A DNA stretch of 5,370 nt from Porticoccaceae bacterium (GTDB lineage: Bacteria > Pseudomonadota > Gammaproteobacteria > Pseudomonadales > Porticoccaceae): positions 33,522-38,891 of the forward strand of contig DNBN01000039.1 of the NCBI GenBank assembly GCA_003491845.1. The letters run 5' to 3'. The translations under genes and the position numbers were made by a program. Below are positions 1 through 5,370 of the stretch, in pieces. Position 1 is the first letter of the stretch, and each line of letters begins with the position of its first letter. A model generated the notes under the pieces. That model saw nothing but the letters and a program-made list of their open reading frames with translations, searched no databases and had not been told where the DNA came from.

Positions 1-768
1 AATAACTTTATCAAGCGCGCTGAAAATAATTTAATTAATCCTGCTTTTATTTCAGACCCTGTTGACCCCACGACAGTGAGGGCGGTAGCGAAGCTGCTTC
101 GAGCTTCTGTACTTATTACTGCGATTTTAATCTCCATGCAGTTATTTGGCTACAGCATTTCAGGACTGTTGGCCTTTGGCGGAATTGGTGGTATTGCTGT
201 AGGTTTTGCTGCAAAAGATCTATTGGCCAATTTCTTTGGTGGACTAATGATTTATCTTGATCGCCCTTTTTCGGTTGGTGATTGGGTTAGGTCTCCGGAC
301 AAAGAAATCGAGGGCACTGTTGAGGATGTGGGCTGGAGGTTGACTAGAATACGCACTTTTGACAAACGCCCTTTGTATATTCCCAATGCTGTGTTTGCTA
401 ATATTTCTGTTGAGAATCCATCGCGAATGACCAATCGACGTATTTATGAAACTGTGGGTATTAGATATGCCGACATAGCCACAATGGAATCTATTATTTC
501 TGAGGTTACTCAGATGCTGATACAGCACAAAGAGATTGATTCTGAACAAACCATGATCGTTAATTTCAACCGATTTTCTGCAAGTTCCCTAGACTTTTTT
601 ATCTACACTTTTACTAAAACTACCGACTGGGTGAAGTACCACAATATCAAACAGGATGTGTTGTTAAAGGTGGCAAAAGTGATTGATACTAATGGTGCCG
701 AGATAGCTTTCAAAACCTCTACTATTCATATTGAGAAGAAGCCTGAGGCCCCTTTGATCAAGGAGTAA
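1..768 (+). CDS. ynaI: Small-conductance mechanosensitive channel, MscS family, YnaI-like (5' partial)
   Basis: This is an inner-membrane channel that opens under membrane tension to release solutes during osmotic downshock. The reading frame is open from base 1, so the gene starts upstream; the GTG at 76 is codon 26 of the visible part, not a start. The 255 visible residues carry a transmembrane helix (about 32-52), then the glycine/alanine-rich pore helix (about 53-85, with FGGIGG and VGFAAKDLLANFFGG), then DRPFSVGDW and the beta domain with EGTVEDVGWR, RTFDKRPLYIPN and VENPSRMTNRR. The rest is the cytoplasmic alpha/beta domain, including FNRFSASSLDFFIYTFTKTTDW. These match E. coli YnaI (343 aa) closely from memory, rather than MscS itself. 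About 90 residues, including the outer transmembrane helices, should lie off the window. The gene abuts blc downstream. Family assignment is very secure; YnaI as the closest subgroup is likely. Confidence 0.93.
   Translation, partial: NNFIKRAENNLINPAFISDPVDPTTVRAVAKLLRASVLITAILISMQLFGYSISGLLAFGGIGGIAVGFAAKDLLANFFGGLMIYLDRPFSVGDWVRSPDKEIEGTVEDVGWRLTRIRTFDKRPLYIPNAVFANISVENPSRMTNRRIYETVGIRYADIATMESIISEVTQMLIQHKEIDSEQTMIVNFNRFSASSLDFFIYTFTKTTDWVKYHNIKQDVLLKVAKVIDTNGAEIAFKTSTIHIEKKPEAPLIKE
760..765 (+). promoter_or_regulatory. Shine-Dalgarno of the lipocalin gene, inside the end of the channel gene
   Basis: AAGGAG forms the last two sense codons of the channel gene, and the stop TAA follows at once. 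It lies only 3 bases before the ATG at 769 but 9 bases before an in-frame GTG at 775 and 12 before a TTG at 778. The usual spacing is about 5-10 bases, so the real start of the lipocalin could be GTG 775. The overlap with the upstream stop codon suggests translational coupling (inference). Confidence 0.6.
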
Positions 769-1329
769 ATGTTAGTGTTGAAAACCTATGGCGTCAGGCT
801 AATCCTAGTGGTCACTTTGGTAGCGTTAACTGCATGTACCGGAGCGCCTGATGGTGTGCGAGCTGTAAAAGGTTTTAAAGTGGAATCTTATCTTGGTCAG
901 TGGTATGAAATTGCACGGCTAGATCATTCTTTTGAGCGCAACATGACGGGTGTTACTGCATATTATTCCCTTCGTGATGATGGTGGTCTGACCGTACTTA
1001 ACAGAGGTTTTAAAACTGACGTCCAATTGTGGAGTGAAGCTCAAGGAAAGGCATTTTTTGTTGGACAAAATGATACAGGTCATCTAAAGGTATCTTTTTT
1101 TGGGCCTTTCTATGGATCCTATATTATTTTTGACGTGGGTAGAGTAGAGGAGGATTATCAATATGCGTTTGTATCAGGCATGAATACAGACTACCTATGG
1201 TTGCTGTCTCGAACACCCACGGTCAGTAATAAATTACTTTCTGACTTTAAATTGCGCGCCGCAGAACGTGGCTTTGATACAACCCAATTAATTATTGTCG
1301 ACCAGAGTATGCATCAAAAAAACCAATAA
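769..1329 (+). CDS. blc: Outer-membrane lipoprotein Blc (bacterial lipocalin)
   Basis: This is a lipocalin that binds lipids, such as lysophospholipids, in a beta-barrel cup and is anchored by acyl chains to the inner leaflet of the outer membrane. The 186 residues begin with a short basic stretch and a hydrophobic segment, ending in the lipobox LTAC with the acylated Cys at 23. Residue +2 is Thr, not Asp, so export to the outer membrane is expected. Lipocalin motif 1 is YLGQWYEIARLDHSFER (41-57). Further matches to E. coli Blc (177 aa) are YSLRDDGGL, KVSFFGPFYGSY, and the C-terminal TDYLWLLSRTPTVS followed by ERGFDTTQLI. The gene begins on the base after the channel stop, so co-transcription and coupling are likely. 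ATG 769 is given as the start, although GTG 775 has better ribosome-site spacing; either leaves an intact signal peptide. It ends in a hairpin shared with the converging csiV. Confidence 0.96.
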   Translation: MLVLKTYGVRLILVVTLVALTACTGAPDGVRAVKGFKVESYLGQWYEIARLDHSFERNMTGVTAYYSLRDDGGLTVLNRGFKTDVQLWSEAQGKAFFVGQNDTGHLKVSFFGPFYGSYIIFDVGRVEEDYQYAFVSGMNTDYLWLLSRTPTVSNKLLSDFKLRAAERGFDTTQLIIVDQSMHQKNQ

Positions 1330-1343
1330 TATTAATTGGTTTT
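1319..1343. terminator. Probable bidirectional terminator between converging blc and csiV
   Basis: AAAACCAAT (1319-1327) and ATTGGTTTT (1335-1343) are perfect inverted repeats: a 9-bp stem with a 7-base loop. Seven A residues at 1316-1322 become a U tract after the stem in the csiV direction, where the terminator looks better. In the blc direction only the four T at 1340-1343, themselves part of the stem, are available. The stem has only two G-C pairs, so it is weak. Its position between two converging genes supports the call more than its strength does. Confidence 0.5.
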
Positions 1344-2612
1344 AGCATCTATCCTTTGCTCGATCTCACCGTCCACTAACACGTCTGGAATGTTGATTGG
1401 CGTGGGTTGGTAGGGTTTTATCATCACTATAATACCAATTTCAGGGTGATCTAAGTAATATACCTTGTCTTCTTCAATACGTTTTTTTAGCTTGATAGGC
1501 CACACTTCGGCTACTGCGTATTCCTGCTCGTGATCTAGTAAATTTTGTTCTTCAGCAACAGGGTCAAAAGACTGCAACGTATAATTGTTACCAACGATAT
1601 CGATAATTTGATTAGTATCAATGGGGCTTTTTATAGACTCAATTGCCCTCTGATTGAGAACGTTTTGCTGTTTTCTCTCTGGTTCACGTTCAGCATTCCA
1701 GTTATCTAAAACCATAGGATTACTATAATTGTCCGCTAAGGTTTCTTGATTTGGCGCGTTTTTATAAAGAATTCTCCACAATAATGGGCTATCTGTAGTT
1801 TTTATTAGGCTCGGCACCTTCGGTAGAGTAATAGCTTTAGTGTTGTTATTTTGCTCTTCAGTTGCAAACTTAATACGCCAGAGGTCTGATTGAAAATGTA
1901 GAAAACGAGATTTATAAAACCGCAAAGCCCCTTCAACTTCTGCACGATGATCCAGTTTATTACCGGCATTTATCAGTACCCAAGGTTCCTCTGTATCTTG
2001 TTGTGTAACAAAACGCCAAGCTTCATGAAAAATAACGTTTTGACCTCTGCGTCGCAATACCCGAGCACTATCATTGAGGTTTCTGGCCCTTACATCTAGC
2101 ATTTCAAAAGGATTTTCATACTCAGGAGTATAGTCTTTCATTATTTCTTTAAGTGCCATTGCCTCAGCAGATATATGCTGTCCAGTCCCTATTGTAGCGG
2201 TATTATCAATAGAGCTATTACCTAGCACAGGGTCTTGCACCCTTACGGTAGGTATTACATTAATAGTGTTTAGAAGTTGATCTGTGTTCGCCTTACTTAC
2301 CGCTGGCAAAAGAGCACCTTCAATAGCATTTTTACGTTGTTCATCCAGCGCGTTTGCATCAACCAGTTTTAGTAAAGAGTTTGGGAATTGTAAGTCATAG
2401 TGTTGAGGTGGACGTTCCTCATCAGACCGTTTTTTTTGCTCAAAGATAATAACTTCGACCTGTTGCCAATGATCAGGTGTTTCGAAAAATGACTGTGGCA
2501 TCTGGTCTGATTCCTGTGCCGAAATTGGCACCAAAGCCAAAGCCAGAGCCGAAAATAGAATGGTCATACCCAGCGTTACACTGATTACCGGCATTTTTTG
2601 GGTGTCTAACAT
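1332..2612 (-). CDS. csiV: CsiV-family periplasmic peptidoglycan-associated protein
   Basis: In Vibrio cholerae, CsiV (cell shape integrity) is a periplasmic protein that binds peptidoglycan and works with LpoA to support the synthase PBP1A; the same role here is inferred. The 426 residues start with a signal peptide: hydrophobic core about 9-29, with likely cleavage after VPISA at 32. There is no lipobox, and no cysteine anywhere. Conserved-looking blocks are HWQQVEVIIFEQ (48-59), SARVLRRRGQNVIFHEAWRF (182-201), GALRFYKSRFLHFQSDLWRI (228-247) and, near the end, WPIKLKKRI followed by YYLDHPEIGIIVMIKPY (371-401). Between the third and fourth blocks lie about 120 polar, Asn/Gln/Glu-rich residues that appear to be an insertion, making the protein longer than the roughly 250-300 residues I recall for the Vibrio type. 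It lies 38 bases downstream of mfd on the same strand, as csiV does in Vibrio, and shares a terminator with blc. The family call rests on motif memory and synteny. Confidence 0.83.
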   Translation of the reverse strand: MLDTQKMPVISVTLGMTILFSALALALVPISAQESDQMPQSFFETPDHWQQVEVIIFEQKKRSDEERPPQHYDLQFPNSLLKLVDANALDEQRKNAIEGALLPAVSKANTDQLLNTINVIPTVRVQDPVLGNSSIDNTATIGTGQHISAEAMALKEIMKDYTPEYENPFEMLDVRARNLNDSARVLRRRGQNVIFHEAWRFVTQQDTEEPWVLINAGNKLDHRAEVEGALRFYKSRFLHFQSDLWRIKFATEEQNNNTKAITLPKVPSLIKTTDSPLLWRILYKNAPNQETLADNYSNPMVLDNWNAEREPERKQQNVLNQRAIESIKSPIDTNQIIDIVGNNYTLQSFDPVAEEQNLLDHEQEYAVAEVWPIKLKKRIEEDKVYYLDHPEIGIIVMIKPYQPTPINIPDVLVDGEIEQRIDAKTN

Positions 2613-2618
2613 TTGCTG

Positions 2619-2622
2619 CCTA
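2619..2622 (-). promoter_or_regulatory. Weak Shine-Dalgarno supporting the csiV start
   Basis: Read on the minus strand this is TAGG, 6 bases before the ATG at 2612. A second purine-rich AAGGG lies at 2627-2631, 14 bases before the ATG and probably too far to act. The next in-frame ATG (residue 7, at 2594) has no such motif upstream, so ATG 2612 is preferred. The 38-base mfd-csiV gap shows no terminator hairpin and no clear promoter, which fits read-through from mfd. Confidence 0.4.
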
Positions 2623-2650
2623 TTTTCCCTTAGGTTTAAAAATTCCCAGT

Positions 2651-5370
2651 TTAAGTTGCCGGCAACAACGTAGCGAGAATGTTGTGAACCGAAGCGAAGC
2701 GATCCTTAGGATCATCCATGTCCATAGTGAAACTCAATTGGTCATTATTTTGCAAGCGGAAAATGTCGGGATTGGACTGCACCATTTTAATAATAGTAAT
2801 GGGTTCTACAATAGTTTTTGGTGTGAATTGTAAGCGACCACCGTTTGGGCCTGCTTCAATTTTCTTGAGGCCCAAGCGTTCGCCAATCTGTTTGATCTCA
2901 GTAACTTCAAATAGCGTTTTGGCCGGCGTCGGTAATAACCCAAACCGATCGATCATCTCAACCTGAAGTTCATGTAAATCTCTGGTGGTTTGACAATCAG
3001 CTAAGCGTTTGTAAATAGTTAGACGCATATTAACATCGGGGAGATAATCATCAGGAATCAGTGCTGGAAGATGCATATTGACTTCGGTACCTTGTTCCAA
3101 AGCGGCTTGTAAATCAGGTTTGTCACCATTGCGGATGGCGGTTACCGCTCTCTCAAGCATTTCCATGTAGAGAGTAAATCCAATGGCCTGAATATGACCG
3201 CTTTGTTCTTCTCCAAGTAACTCTCCGGCGCCACGTATTTCCAGATCATTAGTAGCCAAAGTGAATCCTGCACCCAGTTGATCAGCTGCGGAGATTGCCT
3301 GCAGGCGCTTGGTAGCATCATTGGTTATCTTCTTTTCTTCGGGCAACATCAAGTATGCATAGGCCTGATGGTGTGATCGTCCGACACGGCCTCTTAGTTG
3401 ATGGAGCTGAGCCAAACCAAATTTGTCCGCACGCTCAATAATAATAGTATTAGCACTGGGTATATCGATACCTGTTTCGATTATTGTTGTACAAACTAAT
3501 ACATTAAATCGTTGATGATAGAAGTCTGACATGACGCTCTCAAGCTTGCGTTCACGCATTTGACCATGAGCTATATTGATTCGCGCCTCGGGAACCAAAG
3601 TAGCTAATTCATCGGCAACGCGCTGAATACTTTTGACATCATTATGTAAAAAGTAAGCTTGTCCACCGCGCAAAATTTCGCGAAGTAAGGCTTCTCTAAC
3701 GACTCTCGATTCTTGCTTGCGAACAAAAGTTTTTACCGACAGACGCTTTGCGGGAGGAGTGGCTATGATAGACAGGTCTCGAATACTGTGCATTGACATG
3801 TTTAGCGTTCGAGGTATGGGTGTAGCTGTCATGGCTAAAATATCTACTTCGCTGCGTAATGATTTAATCTTTTCTTTTTGCCTTACGCCAAACCGATGCT
3901 CTTCATCAATAATCATCAGACCAAGATCTTTGAACTGGATCTTGGCATGCAGTAATTTATGAGTACTTATTAATATATCAACTTTTCCTGACTCAACGTC
4001 TTGAATTGTCTTATCCTGTTGTTTTCCAGTGCTAAATCGTGATAATTCACCAATGGTAACAGGCCAATTAGAGAATCTATCTCGAAAATTTTCTAAATGC
4101 TGATGAGCAAGAAGGGTCGTGGGTACCAATATGACCACCTGCTTACCACTACTAACAACTGTAAAAGCTGCTCGCATTGCCACTTCAGTTTTGCCAAAGC
4201 CAACATCGCCACATACTAGCCTATCCATTGGCTGTGGACTCAATAAATCTTTTCGCACAGCATTTATAGCATCTTGTTGATCGGCAGTTTCTTCAAAGGC
4301 AAAGTCACTACTAAAGCTTAGGTAGTCCTGCTCATTTTGTTCGCAAGCAAACCCTCTTTTAGCGGCGCGACGAGAGTATATATCTAGAAGTTCTACGGCA
4401 GTATCGCGAACTTGTTTTGCCGCTTTTTGTTTAGCTTTGTCCCATCTGTCGCTACCAAGATGATTGAGGGGAGCTACAACCTGGTCGCCGCCGCCGAAGC
4501 GACTAATTAAATGGAGTGAGGACACAGGAACATATAACTTGGCATCTTTGGCATAGGTTAACATTAGAAATTCTTGTGATGTTCTATCAACCTCTAATGT
4601 GATCAATCCTTGATATCGGCCAACACCATGCTCAATATGAACAACAGGAGCATTGATTTTTAACTCCGCTAGACTCTTAAAAACATAATCTGGTGATTCG
4701 GATACCTTGGAGCGTCTGCGCCGCTGCATTACTTGTTGTCCGAACAGCTCTCCTTCAGTGATCAGGCATATATTGGCGCTGGGGCTAAATATGCCCTGAT
4801 CCAAGGGGTGTACGATAATGCAATGGAGTTTTGTTGAAAGTAAAAAATCATCCCAGCTGGCTACTTCAAAAGGCGTTATTTCGATACTTTTCAGTAGTTC
4901 CAGTAATATCTCTTGTCGACCTGCGGACTCTGCGCAAAACAATACTCTTTTGGAGCCTCCCTGGTTTTTATTTTCGCCGATAAAAGCCGATAGCTTGGCC
5001 AAGGGTGATGTTTGTTTTGCATTAATAGAAACATCTGGAACTGGATAGATTTGCGGATCATTATTCTCTAAGTGACTTTTTGGATTTTCTAAGACGGTAC
5101 GTCGAAATTGCTTGATATTGTGAAAGACGTGGTCCACGGGTAAAAACAACGCGTTGGGTTTGAGGATGGGGCGTTCTGGATCAATACAATATTCATCATA
5201 GCGATAATTAATGTCCCCCCAAAAATGCTCAGCGGCAGTTTCAATGCCGTCATCGGTAAACAATTGAGTATTGCTGGGTAAGTAATCAAACAGAGTCGCA
5301 GTTTGGTCAAAAAATAAACTCAAATAATACTCAATGCCCTGTGGTGTTATACCATCTTTTATGTCTCTAT
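2651..5370 (-). CDS. mfd: Transcription-repair coupling factor Mfd (N-terminus beyond the window)
   Basis: Mfd is a cytoplasmic ATP-driven DNA translocase that pushes or displaces stalled RNA polymerase and recruits UvrA to lesions on the transcribed strand. The frame is open to base 5370, beginning in a GITPQGIEYYL segment typical of the UvrB-homology module. The TTG at 5323 is internal, and about 240 residues, including the UvrA-binding domain, are off the window. Counting from that TTG codon as residue 1: the RNA-polymerase-interacting domain has VVHIEHGVGRYQGL (227-240) and LMLTYAKDAKLYVPVSSLHL (253-272); a relay helix lies near 296-320; Walker A is GDVGFGKTE (372-380, nt 4184-4210); motif II is DEEH (473-476); motif III is TATPIPR (499-505); motif VI is QLRGRVGR (642-649); the TRG translocation motif is at about 690-707, with R697 and Q707; the C-terminal regulatory domain covers about 740-890. 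The visible part is nearly collinear with E. coli Mfd (1148 aa) at an offset of 256, so K378, R697 and L243 correspond to K634, R953 and L499. No key residue is missing. Confidence 0.98.
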   Translation of the reverse strand, partial: RDIKDGITPQGIEYYLSLFFDQTATLFDYLPSNTQLFTDDGIETAAEHFWGDINYRYDEYCIDPERPILKPNALFLPVDHVFHNIKQFRRTVLENPKSHLENNDPQIYPVPDVSINAKQTSPLAKLSAFIGENKNQGGSKRVLFCAESAGRQEILLELLKSIEITPFEVASWDDFLLSTKLHCIIVHPLDQGIFSPSANICLITEGELFGQQVMQRRRRSKVSESPDYVFKSLAELKINAPVVHIEHGVGRYQGLITLEVDRTSQEFLMLTYAKDAKLYVPVSSLHLISRFGGGDQVVAPLNHLGSDRWDKAKQKAAKQVRDTAVELLDIYSRRAAKRGFACEQNEQDYLSFSSDFAFEETADQQDAINAVRKDLLSPQPMDRLVCGDVGFGKTEVAMRAAFTVVSSGKQVVILVPTTLLAHQHLENFRDRFSNWPVTIGELSRFSTGKQQDKTIQDVESGKVDILISTHKLLHAKIQFKDLGLMIIDEEHRFGVRQKEKIKSLRSEVDILAMTATPIPRTLNMSMHSIRDLSIIATPPAKRLSVKTFVRKQESRVVREALLREILRGGQAYFLHNDVKSIQRVADELATLVPEARINIAHGQMRERKLESVMSDFYHQRFNVLVCTTIIETGIDIPSANTIIIERADKFGLAQLHQLRGRVGRSHHQAYAYLMLPEEKKITNDATKRLQAISAADQLGAGFTLATNDLEIRGAGELLGEEQSGHIQAIGFTLYMEMLERAVTAIRNGDKPDLQAALEQGTEVNMHLPALIPDDYLPDVNMRLTIYKRLADCQTTRDLHELQVEMIDRFGLLPTPAKTLFEVTEIKQIGERLGLKKIEAGPNGGRLQFTPKTIVEPITIIKMVQSNPDIFRLQNNDQLSFTMDMDDPKDRFASVHNILATLLPAT

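Noticed and set aside
76..78. GTG as the start of the channel gene
   Set aside because: The frame is open for 25 further codons to the window edge, no ribosome site precedes the GTG, and the family needs additional N-terminal transmembrane helices.
244..549. Minus-strand open frames within the channel gene
   Set aside because: They lie wholly opposite a strongly conserved coding sequence, and their translations show no recognisable domain or membrane pattern.
2655..2666. Perfect 12-base palindrome GTTGCCGGCAAC at the end of mfd
   Set aside because: It has no loop and no following U tract, it encodes the last residues of Mfd, and its length is within chance expectation, so it is not supported as a terminator or operator.
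2701..2713. Short inverted repeat GATCC-TTA-GGATC inside mfd
   Set aside because: A 5-bp stem in coding sequence encoding the Asp-Asp-Pro-Lys-Asp stretch; no T tract follows and nothing marks it as regulatory.
2718..2966. Plus-strand open frames opposite mfd (also near 3717-3962 and 4818-5048), and an alternate minus frame at 5089-5310
   Set aside because: All are contained in the mfd coding sequence, have no convincing ribosome site and look like frame shadows.
5321..5323. TTG as the start of mfd
   Set aside because: The upstream codons continue without a stop to the window edge and encode the conserved GITPQGIEYYL segment of Mfd, so this is an internal leucine.
1..5370. Defence system, mobile element, CRISPR array or RNA gene
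   Set aside because: All long stretches are explained by four housekeeping-type genes in a syntenic arrangement, and I saw no direct-repeat array, terminal inverted repeats, tRNA-like cloverleaf or transposase motifs.

Overview
The window looks like an ordinary chromosomal segment of a gammaproteobacterium with a moderately AT-rich genome. The evidence is the set of proteins: a YnaI-type small mechanosensitive channel, a Blc-type outer-membrane lipocalin, a CsiV-family periplasmic protein and an Mfd that aligns almost without gaps to the E. coli protein as I remember it. The csiV-next-to-mfd arrangement, known from Vibrio cholerae and, as I recall, from Pseudomonas, fits this. A marine lineage is possible, but the sequence alone does not establish it. 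I see no transposase, integrase, phage gene, tRNA, rRNA or CRISPR array.

Layout. Positions 1-768 (+) hold the C-terminal 255 codons of the mechanosensitive channel; its beginning lies off the left edge. Positions 769-1329 (+) hold the lipocalin gene, whose ATG directly follows the channel stop codon, so the two are probably co-transcribed. Positions 1332-2612 (-) hold csiV, converging on blc with only two bases between the stop codons. An AT-rich hairpin at 1319-1343 covers both gene ends and could terminate transcription from either side. Positions 2651-5370 (-) hold mfd. It lacks roughly its first 240 residues, which lie beyond the right edge, and sits 37-38 bases upstream of csiV in the same direction, suggesting an mfd-csiV transcription unit. 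There is no gene-free stretch longer than about 40 bases.

Function. Three of the four products act in the cell envelope: an inner-membrane channel that relieves osmotic tension, an outer-membrane lipoprotein that binds lipids, and a peptidoglycan-associated periplasmic protein. Mfd is a cytoplasmic translocase that removes stalled RNA polymerase and recruits nucleotide excision repair; its link to csiV appears to be only genomic neighbourhood. I did not find an undescribed system. The modest points of interest are the extra length of CsiV, the shared terminator that encloses both stop codons, and the ambiguous start of blc.
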